64,000 bases of DNA from Polyangia bacterium (GCA_030424595.1 JAUHWG010000004.1:186001-250000), one strand, 5' to 3'; shown: positions 36,335 through 48,844, counted from the stretch's first letter. Program-made: numbers and translations. Notes: a model not told the origin generated them from the letters alone.

Positions 36335-37261
36335 ATGAAGCTCCTCGAGATCCCTGCCGCTCCGCCGCTCCGCCGAAGCGGCCGTCACGCCCGTACATGG
36401 CGCGACTACGAGTGGGCGTCCATGATCCCGCTCGTCGCCGTGCACGTCATCGGCGTGTTCGGTGCGATCGCCGGTGTCGTGATGGGGGCGCCGACCTCTG
36501 CGTGGGTCTGCGCGCTGGTCTTCTACGGCGTACGCATGTTCGGCCTGACCGCGGGCTACCACCGCTACTTCTCGCATCGGACGTTCAAGACCGGGCGCGT
36601 GTTCCAGCTTGTGCTGGCGTTCCTGGCCATGGGCACCGCCCAGCGCGGCGTGCTGTGGTGGGCGGCCCATCACCGCGATCACCATAAATTCGCCGACACT
36701 GAGCGAGACGTCCACTCCCCCGTCCAATGGGGCTTTTGGCACTCGCATCTGGGCTGGGTCTACGACCGCAACGATGACTTCGACTGGGGTCGGGTCAAGG
36801 ACTTCACGCGCTACCCGGAGCTGGTCGTGCTCGAGAAGCTGTGGCTGGCCCCGCCGATCATCTTCGCGGTGGCCAGTTTTCTGACGCTGGGCTGGTGGGG
36901 GCTGATCATCGGCTTCTTCTTCAGCACCACGCTGGTCTGGCACGGCACCTTCACCATAAACTCGCTGGCCCACGTCTGGGGCACGCGTCGCTACGCGACC
37001 GGCGACGATAGCCGCAACAACTGGTTCCTCGCGCTGCTGACCTTGGGCGAGGGCTGGCACAACAACCATCACCACCACATGGCGTCGTGCCGCCAGGGCT
37101 TCTTCTGGTGGGAGGTCGACGTGACGTACTACATCCTCCGCGCCCTGGCGCTGGTCGGGCTGGTCTGGGGCATCCGCGAGCCTTCGCGCCGGGTGCTCGA
37201 CTCCGGATCGGCGCCCCAGCCCGGGGCAGCTCTGCTGCCGTCCGCGCAACAACCCGCCTAG
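36335..37261 (+). CDS. Membrane fatty-acid desaturase (acyl-CoA delta-9 type)
   Basis: 308 residues from the ATG at 36335. Four or more membrane helices and all three histidine boxes are present: HRYFSH (76-81), HRDHH (113-117) and HNNHH (242-246), which bind the di-iron centre. The GEGWHNNHHHH setting and HSHLGWVY place it with the stearoyl-CoA desaturase group that introduces a double bond in saturated acyl chains. It would tune membrane fluidity. Its stop is 150 bp before a 168-bp element and it has no operon partner. Confidence 0.93.
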   Translation: MKLLEIPAAPPLRRSGRHARTWRDYEWASMIPLVAVHVIGVFGAIAGVVMGAPTSAWVCALVFYGVRMFGLTAGYHRYFSHRTFKTGRVFQLVLAFLAMGTAQRGVLWWAAHHRDHHKFADTERDVHSPVQWGFWHSHLGWVYDRNDDFDWGRVKDFTRYPELVVLEKLWLAPPIIFAVASFLTLGWWGLIIGFFFSTTLVWHGTFTINSLAHVWGTRRYATGDDSRNNWFLALLTLGEGWHNNHHHHMASCRQGFFWWEVDVTYYILRALALVGLVWGIREPSRRVLDSGSAPQPGAALLPSAQQPA

Positions 37262-37410
37262 TCAGCCCCTCGTCGCGAATCCGCGGGCCAGCTCCGCCGC
37301 GTCACCGGGGGCCAGCGCCGCCGCGAGTCCGCAGGTCGAGGAGTCAACGACCGCGAGGAGCCCTGCCGGTAGCTCCAGCGGAGAGCACCGGCCCTGTCGT
37401 GCGAGCGCCT

Positions 37411-37578
37411 CCTAGCAGCCCGTGGCAAAAGTCCCGCGCGCTCTCGCTTGCCCTCGTCGCCCCTCTCGGCCCCGCCGAAACTTGCAGTACGGCCCGGTAC
37501 AGCGGCGTTTCGTCGAAGCCGAGAGGGGCAACGATCGCGGCGCGACAGCACACGGGACTTTTGCCACGGGCTGCTAGG
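37411..37578. mobile_element. 168-bp miniature inverted-repeat element, copy 3 (best preserved)
   Basis: The ends are perfect 26-bp inverted repeats (37411-37436 and 37553-37578), starting CCTAGCAGCCCGTGGCAAAA. CTAG lies at both ends (37412-37415 and 37574-37577), the latter forming the TAG stop of the ferritin-like lipoprotein. Further inside, GCCCCTCTCGGC pairs exactly with GCCGAGAGGGGC, and the centre holds GTACGGCCCGGTAC. The whole element can fold as one long hairpin. It contains no open frame of note. Confidence 0.85.
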
Positions 37579-38956
37579 CGGCGATGACCGCGAGCATCGC
37601 CTCCGCGACCGCCCCTGCGGGCAGCCCGAGGGCGCGGCTGGTGGCGTTCGCCGGGCGGACGTTGGCGAGCGTCCGTCGCCAGGCCGCTGCCCGGGCCTCC
37701 TCGACGCGGTCGAGGCTGGCGGCGTCGAGCTTCCCCTTGAGCCATGTATGGAGGGCGCTCGACAGCTCGGCGTGGCGGAGCTCGTCTGTGGCGATCTCGG
37801 CCATCATCGATCGCACCTCCGGGAGCTCGGCGTGCTCGGCCTGCCAGCGGCCGACGACGGCGCCCCAGGTCTCGCGGACGAGCCCCTCCTCGGCGTTGTC
37901 GATCGCGATCGCCTCGAGGCTTCGGACGGCGATCTCGTGGATCTCGACCGGGGCGACCTCGGCCCCGAGGCTCCGCGCGAGGGCGCCGACGCGCTCGGCG
38001 TGGCGGACCTCGTCGGCCTGGGCCTCGCGGGCGGCGGCGCAGAGCTCCGCAGGGGCGCCGTGGTGCTCGAGCTCGCGGGCGAGGCAGGCGAAGGCGTGGA
38101 CGGCCGAGGCCTCGAGGTGAGCGACCCGAGCGAGCCAGTCGGCGACGGCGTCGGTCTCTGCGAGGTCTTCAGGGACAGGCGGGAGGGCGACCAGCCCGGG
38201 GGGGAGGCGGCCGACACAGGCGCTCGACTCTTCGAGCGCCTCCTCGAGCTTGGTGAGGGTGCCGTCGCTCGTCACCTTGAGGAGGTACGTGCCGGTGGTG
38301 ATCGGGCAGTCGCTGACCATCATCGTCGCCGGCACGGTGAAGCCTCCGTCGACCGTCTTGACCTCACAGCCGGCGCTGTAGCCCTGTTGCCAGGCGACGA
38401 GGCGGGCCTCGGCGGCGCTGTCGATAGGCCCGAGGAAGCCCTTCAGCGCCTCGGGGGAGGTGACCCAGCCGACGCGGTCACCGGCGGTGTAGGCGAGGAC
38501 TGTGCTGACGCAGCCCATCTGACCGCAGTCGTTGCGCAGCGCCTCCTTCGGCGGCTTGTTCAGGGCCGCTTCGCAGGCCTGGGCGTCGGAGGCGGTCTTG
38601 CAGGGGGCGCCGGCGCGGGTCTGCTGGAGGGTCGAGCCCCCGTCGGAGTGCATGGCCATCTTGGACGAGTCCTCGATCAGGACCACGCCGTCGACGGCGC
38701 TCGCAGGTTTCAGGTCGTCGACGAGCGCGCCGCACTCGCCCGCGGTCACAGGCTCGGTCCCTGGCAGGGCCTCGCCGGGGGGCGGCTCCTCGGGCGTCAC
38801 CGCCTCGACCTCTGGGGTGGTCTGCGCCTGCTCGGTCGGGGGCGGGTTGGCGTCTGGAGTCTCGGTCTCCGGCTTCTCCTTGGCGCAGGCGCCAGCGCCA
38901 GCGGTGAGGGCGAGGGAGATGAGCCAGCGAAGGTGGGGATCGAGCGTTGTCGCCAT
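37574..38956 (-). CDS. Lipoprotein with C-terminal ferritin-like domain
   Basis: 460 residues from the ATG at 38954-38956. Signal peptide with lipobox GAGAC, then a Pro/Glu/Thr linker to about residue 70. The middle (70-275) has paired cysteines (CGQMGCVST) and no known motif. The C-terminal ~180 residues form four helices with E-x-x-H type iron ligands (LEASAVHAF, DEVRHAERV, DELRHAEL), as in the ferritin/rubrerythrin superfamily. It may bind di-iron in the periplasm or on the surface. The stop codon comes from the end of the 168-bp element. Confidence 0.78.
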   Translation of the reverse strand: MATTLDPHLRWLISLALTAGAGACAKEKPETETPDANPPPTEQAQTTPEVEAVTPEEPPPGEALPGTEPVTAGECGALVDDLKPASAVDGVVLIEDSSKMAMHSDGGSTLQQTRAGAPCKTASDAQACEAALNKPPKEALRNDCGQMGCVSTVLAYTAGDRVGWVTSPEALKGFLGPIDSAAEARLVAWQQGYSAGCEVKTVDGGFTVPATMMVSDCPITTGTYLLKVTSDGTLTKLEEALEESSACVGRLPPGLVALPPVPEDLAETDAVADWLARVAHLEASAVHAFACLARELEHHGAPAELCAAAREAQADEVRHAERVGALARSLGAEVAPVEIHEIAVRSLEAIAIDNAEEGLVRETWGAVVGRWQAEHAELPEVRSMMAEIATDELRHAELSSALHTWLKGKLDAASLDRVEEARAAAWRRTLANVRPANATSRALGLPAGAVAEAMLAVIAA

Positions 38957-39353
38957 AGGAATAGGTGTTCCAGGTCCGCGTCGGAGGGGGCAGGGTACGA
39001 TACTCACCGAGGACGGGCGAGTCCACGCGCCGGTCTCCCGGCGCGACGTCAGCGGTTCTCCGTGGGTTGCCTAGGGGGCCTCATCGCCGGTCGGAGCGTG
39101 CCGAAGTCCGAGCGATCGAGAGCCTCCCAAGCGCCCGTGAGAACACCGAGGGGGACGACTCGCGCGAGTCCCATGGGTCGCTGTGGGACCGGCGCGAGGA
39201 GCTCCTGCGGGCCCTGTCGCGGGCGACGCAGAGTGGGTGGCGCGGACCTGCGCTCACGGTGGCAGAGGATGGTCCGCGCTGGATCGCGCGTACCTAGCCT
39301 CGAATCATCGCTGCGAGCGCGAGCGTGCGCGCGAGCCCGGTGGCGCTCCGCCT
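38957..39353. other. Divergent intergenic region, no gene assigned
   Basis: About 400 bp between the ferritin-like lipoprotein and the small unknown protein, which are divergent. Reading frames here have biased composition and no start signals. An inverted piece (CGCGCCGGTCTCCCGGCGCG) near 39026 could form a short hairpin. Confidence 0.35.
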
Positions 39354-39770
39354 ATGATGACGTCGATGCCCTACGTGAAACTCCCCGACCTCCCCGGTGT
39401 CTTTCCTGCCGACTCGCTCTTCCCTGGACCCTACGAGGAGGCGAAGGAGCTCCCGCTCGGGGCCTGGAAGGCGATGGCGAACGGCCGGGTCTACACCCTG
39501 GAGATCACCGCGCAGGAGGGCTCTGATGTGAAGGCGACCCTGAGCAGCGGGACGATCCGGGACGCACGCTGGCATCCTGGGACCAAGGAGTTCTCGTTTA
39601 CGCGGGTGATCCCCGGGGTGATCGAGCAGGCGTGGACCGCCTATGTCTTCTGGTCCGACCCGACCGATCCGCTGTGGCGGATGGCCGGCACCTTCCAGAC
39701 GGTGAAGAACCTCAGCCCGCACACGGTGCCGATGATCCCCAGCGGCTGGTACGCGACCTTGCCGCGCTGA
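39354..39770 (+). CDS. Small protein of unknown function
   Basis: 138 residues from the ATG at 39354 (ATGs at 39357 and 39366 are also in frame). No signal peptide. It starts MPYVKLPDLPGVFPADSLFP and has strands such as RVYTLEITAQEG, DVKATLSSGTIRDARWHPGT and WTAYVFWSDPTDP, suggesting a small beta-rich fold. The codon bias matches real genes here. I do not recognise the family. Confidence 0.6.
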   Translation: MMTSMPYVKLPDLPGVFPADSLFPGPYEEAKELPLGAWKAMANGRVYTLEITAQEGSDVKATLSSGTIRDARWHPGTKEFSFTRVIPGVIEQAWTAYVFWSDPTDPLWRMAGTFQTVKNLSPHTVPMIPSGWYATLPR

Positions 39771-39836
39771 CCATCCCGCGCTGACCATGCCGCGCTGACC
39801 ATCCCGAGGGCCGCGCGTGGGACCCCGCCACGGCCG
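39766..39836. repeat. Short repeats and relic end of the 168-bp element
   Basis: Three 14-bp copies of CTGACCATCCCGCG run over the stop of the small gene. The last ~25 bp (GCGTGGGACCCCGCCACGGC, ending at CTAG 39837-39840) resemble the right terminus of the 168-bp element. Again the CTAG forms the TAG stop of the next gene. Confidence 0.5.
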
Positions 39837-41339
39837 CTAGAACCAGGCGTGGAGCCCGAGCATCAGGGTGTTCTGGGCGAGGGCGTTGGTCACGTAGGGA
39901 TCGTCGGCGGTGCCGCTGCCGGTGACCATGCCGCGGAAGAAGATGTCCGAGCGGGCGTGGTCGTGGCGGTACTCGAGCTTGATCGCGAAGTGGTCGGGGA
40001 CCGGCCTCAGGTCGATCGTGAAGGTGCCGCTGCCGACCCACTGGTTGGGATCATCGGTGTAGTTGGCGAGGAGGATCGGATCGGCGAGGCCGCCGTTGGC
40101 CGAGCGCACCTCGCTTATCACGGAGCCGCGGCCGGCGAAGAAGAGCCAGGGGAAGGCCTCGACCCGCGCGCCGCCGGCGGCCGCGATCCACCGTGAAGTC
40201 CCGAAGAGGTTGGGCTCGACGCCGAGGTTGAGGTTGCCGATGAGGCCGAGGCGGGGGATCGGCGCCCCCTTGGCGGCGACGTTGAGCACGTGCCTCCAGG
40301 CCCGGCCCTCGGCGGCGCCGGTCGGCCGCTCGACGCCGGTGAAGTAGACCGCGGCGAGGCCGAAGCGGTCGCTCGGGGTATAGGCATACTCCGCCGAGAG
40401 CGACTTCTCGGAGTTGTTGTCGGTGACGTTGTTCCAGCCGTTGTAGACCGCGACCTTGATCTGGTGGGCCTCCGCCAGCTGGGCGCCGACCTTGATCCCG
40501 CTGTGATAGAAGGGCAGGGCGAAGAAGAGCGGCGAGTGGGACCAATGCCAGTTCTCGTGGACGCCGAGGCCCTCAAAGCCGATCGGCGAGAGGAAGATCC
40601 CGGCCTCTAGGAAGAACGGCGACGAGGCGAAGGGGCGGGCGCCGACGTAGGCCTGCTGGATGTTGCGCCAGAGCGTAGGATCGCTGGTGCCGACCCCGTC
40701 GGCGCCCAGGCGGGTCGGCTCGCTGGCGCCGTAGTAGGTGTTGGGGGCGTGGCCGGCCTGGAGCGCGAAGCGGGCGTAGACCCGCTCGGAGGACCAGGCG
40801 CTGTCGAGCACCGCGTTTTGCAGGGTCAGGGAATTGTGCTGGTTGTCGAAGGCGCGGAAGTTGGTCAGGCCGTTCGACGGGCGGTTGAAGTTGTAGCTGT
40901 AGAAGGTCTCGACGTAGCTGCTGACGGTGAGGGTGGAGCCGGGGCTCGTCTGGACCTGGAAGGGCTGATGCTGGGCGAGCGGGTCGGCGGCGTTGGGCTT
41001 GGCCCGCCGTCGCCGCTTGCGCGGCTTCTTGCTCGGGCGTTCGCCTTCGCCTTCGTCCGCGTCATCGTCATCATCATCATCATCGGCCTCCGCTTCGCCC
41101 GGGGTCTCCGCCTCGGGCGGCGGGTCGTCCATCGAGCTCATCGGCGCGGTCGCGGTCGGCGGTGCGCTCATCGGCGCGGGGGCGGAGGCCGGGGCGGGGG
41201 CCTGGGCCGCCGAGTCCGGGGCTGGACCGGGCTGCGCGACCGTCTCCGCCTCGGGCTGCTCGGTCGCGGAGGCGCGGCTAGGAGCGAGGGCGAGGGCGAG
41301 GGCGAGGTGCGTGAGCGCGGAGAGGGGCCGGCTAGTCAT
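39837..41339 (-). CDS. Outer-membrane beta-barrel porin (BBP2-like)
   Basis: 500 residues. Signal peptide (HLALALALAPSRASA), then a low-complexity Ala/Pro and Asp/Glu-rich spacer and a basic patch (KKPRKRRRRAKP) to about residue 120. The last ~380 residues alternate hydrophobic and polar residues as in a barrel (TVSSYVETFYSYNFNRPSNG, IKVAVYNGWNNVTDNNSEK, FAIKLEYRHDHARSD) and end in an aromatic residue (GLHAWF), as outer-membrane proteins do. It is likely a BBP2-type porin. It is the third gene of an operon behind a membrane ATPase and an MscS channel, 33 bp after MscS. Confidence 0.83.
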   Translation of the reverse strand: MTSRPLSALTHLALALALAPSRASATEQPEAETVAQPGPAPDSAAQAPAPASAPAPMSAPPTATAPMSSMDDPPPEAETPGEAEADDDDDDDDADEGEGERPSKKPRKRRRRAKPNAADPLAQHQPFQVQTSPGSTLTVSSYVETFYSYNFNRPSNGLTNFRAFDNQHNSLTLQNAVLDSAWSSERVYARFALQAGHAPNTYYGASEPTRLGADGVGTSDPTLWRNIQQAYVGARPFASSPFFLEAGIFLSPIGFEGLGVHENWHWSHSPLFFALPFYHSGIKVGAQLAEAHQIKVAVYNGWNNVTDNNSEKSLSAEYAYTPSDRFGLAAVYFTGVERPTGAAEGRAWRHVLNVAAKGAPIPRLGLIGNLNLGVEPNLFGTSRWIAAAGGARVEAFPWLFFAGRGSVISEVRSANGGLADPILLANYTDDPNQWVGSGTFTIDLRPVPDHFAIKLEYRHDHARSDIFFRGMVTGSGTADDPYVTNALAQNTLMLGLHAWF

Positions 41340-41372
41340 GGCGTGGCGGAGGGCCTGAGCGGCGCTTTAACT

Positions 41373-42281
41373 TCAGTTGCGGGGGGGAGCGGTCGAGGGC
41401 GGGGCCTTGTCGATCGTGGGGCCGATACCAGGGCTGCGGCTTGGGAGCGTAAAGGTCGCGCCGTCGAGGGAGCGGTGGAGGATCGCCGGCGGCAGGATCC
41501 CGTGCTCGCGGAAGGCGGCGAGGACCCGCTCGGTCACGTCGGTCTCGTAGGCCTTCTCGAATTGGACGTCAAGCACGTAGGCCTTGGAGCGGATCCTGAT
41601 GGCCGGGTAGTTGCCGGCCATCAGCTGCGAGATCAGGACCGCCCAGGGCTTCTTTGTATAGACATAGCGGTTCGAGAGCATGCACTGCTCGACGAGGCGC
41701 TTGGCGGTCGCGAAGTCCTGGTCGACGCCGATCAGGAAGTCGAGCTGGATCAGCATGTCGAGGGCGCCGACGTTGCCGGAGGAGACGCTCTCGGTCAGGA
41801 ACTTGTTGTTCGGGATGGTGATGACGTTGTCGTCGAGGGTGACGAGGCGGACCGAGCGGAGGCCGATCGCGGAGATCTCCCCGTAGTACTCGCCGAAGGC
41901 GACGCGATCGCCGACCTGGAAGGGGCGGTCGATGATGATCGTCAGGCCGGCGAGGATCGACGCGACCAGGTCCTTGAGGGCGAAGCCGATGGTCACCGCG
42001 GCGCCGCCGGTGAGGCCGATCAGGACCTCGCGGGGGAGGGCGAGGGCGCGGACCGCGAGGACGGCCCCGAGCGACCAGAGGACGAAGCGGGTGACCGTCG
42101 CGATCTGGTGGAGGAGGAGCCGCTTGTCGATGAAGCGGGTGCCGAGGCCGGCGAGGGTCGAGGTCGTCACGCGGATGACGACGAAGGCGACGACGAGGAC
42201 CGTCAGCGCGCTCAGGACACCGCTGAGGTTGACCTCGGAGAGGACCGAGGCCTGAGAGGCGAGTGCGCTTGGATCGTCCAC
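41373..42281 (-). CDS. MscS-family mechanosensitive channel
   Basis: 302 residues, close to E. coli MscS in size. Three N-terminal membrane helices, then the pore helix (GGAAVTIGFALKDLVASILA) and the beta domain (IDRPFQVGDRVAFGEYYGEISAIGLRSV). A C-terminal alpha/beta domain ends the protein. The fold opens under membrane tension and releases small solutes. It lies between the membrane ATPase (24-bp gap) and the barrel protein (33-bp gap) on the same strand. Confidence 0.92.
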   Translation of the reverse strand: MDDPSALASQASVLSEVNLSGVLSALTVLVVAFVVIRVTTSTLAGLGTRFIDKRLLLHQIATVTRFVLWSLGAVLAVRALALPREVLIGLTGGAAVTIGFALKDLVASILAGLTIIIDRPFQVGDRVAFGEYYGEISAIGLRSVRLVTLDDNVITIPNNKFLTESVSSGNVGALDMLIQLDFLIGVDQDFATAKRLVEQCMLSNRYVYTKKPWAVLISQLMAGNYPAIRIRSKAYVLDVQFEKAYETDVTERVLAAFREHGILPPAILHRSLDGATFTLPSRSPGIGPTIDKAPPSTAPPRN

Positions 42282-42305
42282 AGACTGGCTCCTCTTGCTA
42301 GGTGA

Positions 42306-45818
<3,513 letters not shown>

Positions 45819-45925
45819 GCGACCGGAAGGGGCGAGTCAGCTCACATGCTCTAGCCCCGAGTTCGACCCTTGACGGCGCCTACGGGCTCCGGTAAACGTA
45901 CGCCTCCTTTGATCAAGAGGACCAT

Positions 45926-45998
45926 TCCGGAGTAGCTCAGTTGGTAGAGCAGGCGGCTGTTAACCGCCGGGTCGGGGGTTCGAGTCCCTTCTCCGGAG
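45926..45998 (+). tRNA. tRNA-Asn (anticodon GTT)
   Basis: 73 nt. Acceptor stem TCCGGAG pairs with CTCCGGA at 45991-45997, G is the discriminator. D-arm GCTC-AGTTGGTA-GAGC; anticodon stem GGCGG/CCGCC with loop CTGTTAA, anticodon GTT; T-arm GGGGG-TTCGAGT-CCCTT. The 3' CCA is not encoded. No integrase or attachment site is evident beside it. Confidence 0.97.
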
Positions 45999-46005
45999 CT
46001 CTGTA

Positions 46006-46040
46006 GGGCCCAGGCACAACGCGCCTGGGCCTTTCTTTTT
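46006..46040 (+). terminator. Rho-independent terminator after tRNA-Asn
   Basis: GGGCCCAGGC and GCCTGGGCC form a stem with a short loop, followed by TTTCTTTTT. This is the clearest classical terminator in the window, and sits just past the tRNA. Confidence 0.92.
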
Positions 46041-46483
46041 GCCCGGAGTGGGGCTCGCCGCTCAGCCTGGCCGTCGATGTGCGCTGTGGAGCTTCTACGG
46101 ATGCGGGCATCCATGCGACGGTGATTTACCGTGTAATCAGGCGGTTCTCGGTGGTTTTGGTTGTGGTCGTGGTCGCAGCCGCTGAACTCCTCGAAGCGCG
46201 CGACCTTGGCCGCCCTCGACGCGCCGCAGGCTCGGGCTGTCGACGCCGGCGGTCAGCCATGCATCGATCCGCCGAGCTGGCGAGCTGGCGAGCTGGGGAT
46301 CCGCCGAGCTGCCGAGCTGCCGAGCTGGCGAGCTGGGGATCCGCCGAGCTGCCAAGCTGGCGAGCTGGGGATCCGCCGAGCTGGCGAGCTGCCGAGCTGG
46401 GGATCCGCCGAGCTGGCGAGCTGGCGAGCTGGCGAGCTGCCGAGCTGCCGATCCTTGCGCTCGTGTCGGGCTATCGTCGGACG
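46041..46483. repeat. Leader region with 8-bp repeats
   Basis: About 46264-46455 is made of GAGCTGGC/GAGCTGCC units with interspersed GGGGATCCGCC pieces, nested as longer 20-40 bp repeats. It lies directly ahead of the phosphatase-like gene. The open frame through it (from 46079) lacks a signal peptide and is not used. Confidence 0.8.
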
Positions 46484-48346
46484 ATGCGCTCGTCCATCCT
46501 CTCTTGTCTCTTGCTCCCCGGGATGATCGCGGTCGGCTGCGGGGGGGCGACCGGGGAGGGCGAGGCCAGCAGCGCGACGACCGGTCCGAGCAGCGCGACC
46601 GAGGGTAGCGCGACCGAGGGTAGCGCGACGATGTCGACAGGCACGGCGAGCACGGGCGAGACGGGCGAGACGGGCGAGACGGGCGAGACGGGCGAGACGG
46701 GCGAGACGGGCGAGACGGGCGATGCGACCTCTCACAGCGTCGGCGGCTGGGTCCAGGGGCTCGAGGGCGGGGGGCTTCGCCTGCTGAACATGGGCGCAGA
46801 CCCGGTCGAGATCGACGCCGACGGGCCCTTCTCCTTTCCGACGCCGGTGGCCTCCGGCGGCGCCTACGGGGTCAGCGTCGACCTCCAGCCGACGTCGCCG
46901 GATCAGCTCTGTACGGTCGAGGGGGGCAGCGGGACGATCGCTGGCGCCGACGCCTTGGATGTCGTCGTCCGCTGTCGGACGCCGATCCGTCATGTCCTCG
47001 TCATCGGCGTCGACGGGCTCGGCGGCGCCTATGTCGGCGGGATCGACACGCCGGTGATCGACGGGCTCGTCGCCAGCGGGGTGTCGACGATGGCGATGCA
47101 GAACGCGCTGCCGACGATGAGCGCCCCCAACTGGATGTCGATGATCGCCGGCTCCACCCCGGATCAGCACGGCGTGCTCAGCAACAGCTGGTCGCCTGGG
47201 GACTCGGAGCCGACGCCGACCTTCTTCGCCGTCCTCCGCGAGCAGCGACCGGCGGCCAAGATCGGGATCTTCCACGACTGGGGCGACTTCGACGATCTGG
47301 TCGAGCCGGGGATCGCCTCGCACATCGAGAGCCCCGGCGACGAGGTCGAGACGACCGCGGCCGCGCTCGCGTGGATGAAGGCGGAGCTGCCCGAGCTCCT
47401 CTTCATCCACCTCGATCATGTCGACCACGCCGGCCACTTTCACGGCTGGGGCGGCGATGATTACGCCCAGGCGGTCGAGTCCGCCGACGCCTTGGTCGGC
47501 GAGATGCTCGCGGCGCTGGGCGAGAGCGGCATGCGCCCCTACACGGCGATCCTCCTCAGCGCAGATCACGGCGGTGAGGGCCTCTCCCACGGCGATGACA
47601 CCTCGCTGGAGCGGCCGATCCCGCTCGTCGTGGTGCGACCGCAGGGGGCTCCGAGCAAGGTCGAGCGGGAGCTTCGGATCTTCGACATCGCCCCGACGGT
47701 AGTCGGGCTCCTGGGGCTCGAAGCGCCGGAGAGCTGGCTCGGGCGGCCGATCGTCGAGGCGCTCACCGACGGCGCTCTGCCGGAGGCGCCGGTCGAGCCC
47801 GCGGATGTCCTCGAGGTCATGGACTACGAGTGGCGCTATGACGACAAGGGCAGCGGCGCCTTCGACGATGTCTCGATCTGGCGGCCCTTGGCGCCCCCCG
47901 GCTATGTCGTCCTCGGGGACGTCGCCGTCGGCGGACACGAGCCGCCCGCCTTCGCCGCGCGGGTGGTCCGCGACGCGCTGGGGACGACGGCCCGGCCCCT
48001 GGGCTACGAGCGGATCTGGGACGACGAGGGGAGCTTCGGCGCCAACGATGTCGCCCTCTGGAGCCCGATCCCGCCGCTCGGCTATGTCTGCCTCGGCAGC
48101 GTCGCCGTCCAGGTCTACGACAGCGAGCCCTCCACGGAGCTCATCCGCTGCCTCCACCGCGATCTCGTCGTCCGCGGATCGATGAGCCTCGTCTGGGACG
48201 ATCAGGGGAGCGGTGCCTGGGAGGACGCAGGGTTGTGGGCCTGCGGGGTCGCCGACGAAGGCGGGCTCTCGGCGGGGACCTTCGTCAGCCGCCGTCACCA
48301 CGACGATCCGGGCTCACCGCGGTGCTGGGTGCTCGCGGAGCGCTGA
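46484..48346 (+). CDS. Alkaline-phosphatase-superfamily hydrolase lipoprotein with Vps62-like tail
   Basis: 620 residues from the ATG at 46484. Signal peptide with lipobox AVGC, then a linker with seven GET repeats. The catalytic part is of the type I phosphodiesterase/nucleotide pyrophosphatase kind: VLVIGVDGLGGAYV (metal Asp), PTMSAPNWMSMIAGSTPDQHG (nucleophile region), FIHLDHVDHAGHFHG and LLSADHGGEGLSHGDD (metal ligands). The C-terminal ~180 residues carry two or three Vps62/DUF946-like repeats (WDDEGSFGANDVALWSPIPPLGYV, LGDVAVGGHEPP). The combination suggests a surface enzyme with a binding tail. The substrate (phosphodiester, sulfate or lipid) is unknown. Confidence 0.83.
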   Translation: MRSSILSCLLLPGMIAVGCGGATGEGEASSATTGPSSATEGSATEGSATMSTGTASTGETGETGETGETGETGETGETGDATSHSVGGWVQGLEGGGLRLLNMGADPVEIDADGPFSFPTPVASGGAYGVSVDLQPTSPDQLCTVEGGSGTIAGADALDVVVRCRTPIRHVLVIGVDGLGGAYVGGIDTPVIDGLVASGVSTMAMQNALPTMSAPNWMSMIAGSTPDQHGVLSNSWSPGDSEPTPTFFAVLREQRPAAKIGIFHDWGDFDDLVEPGIASHIESPGDEVETTAAALAWMKAELPELLFIHLDHVDHAGHFHGWGGDDYAQAVESADALVGEMLAALGESGMRPYTAILLSADHGGEGLSHGDDTSLERPIPLVVVRPQGAPSKVERELRIFDIAPTVVGLLGLEAPESWLGRPIVEALTDGALPEAPVEPADVLEVMDYEWRYDDKGSGAFDDVSIWRPLAPPGYVVLGDVAVGGHEPPAFAARVVRDALGTTARPLGYERIWDDEGSFGANDVALWSPIPPLGYVCLGSVAVQVYDSEPSTELIRCLHRDLVVRGSMSLVWDDQGSGAWEDAGLWACGVADEGGLSAGTFVSRRHHDDPGSPRCWVLAER

Positions 48347-48844
48347 GGTGACGGCGTGATGAGGCGGCTGTGTCGCCCTGCGATGGCCTCGCGCCGGGCG
48401 AGGCCGCGAGCGCTGTGGTGCGCGAGTCGGGCCGCGAGAGGGGAGCCTCGCTCCCGACTTCATATGATCTGTACCAAGGGTCACTCTCTCGATCGAGACG
48501 ATCGCCGAGCGTCCAGCGGAGCGCCGACAGACTCGCTCGGGCGAGCGAGGGGCGACGGGTGGGACGCAGCGGGAGGACCCGTGCCTCGCGCGGAGACACG
48601 CGTACCTGTCTCTTCAAGCACCTCAGCCTCACCCGTGGCGAGCACGTGGCATGGGAGGACCCGCGTCTGCGAGGGACCCGCCTCGTCGCCCCTCGCCCGC
48701 CCGCCTTCAGCCTCCGAGCTCCGCCCGTCGTCAAGCAGGAGGTGAGCCTTCACCCGCGCCCGAGAACTCGGGCGGCAAAAGTCCGCGTGAGTGCACTTCG
48801 ACACGGAACTGGGGGGCGGTTTCACACCAGCGCTTACTTTAGGC
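48347..48844. repeat. Convergent intergenic region with hairpin and dispersed 36-bp repeat
   Basis: At 48386-48404, GCCTCGC-GCCGG-GCGAGGC forms a possible terminator. 48681-48716 is identical, inverted, to 33285-33320. A GGCAAAAGTCCGCG piece near 48774 recalls the 168-bp element ends. No gene is recognised. Confidence 0.6.

Noticed and set aside
45926..46040. Integration site at tRNA-Asn
   Set aside because: No integrase, no repeat of the tRNA 3' end nearby, and neighbouring genes look like host genes.
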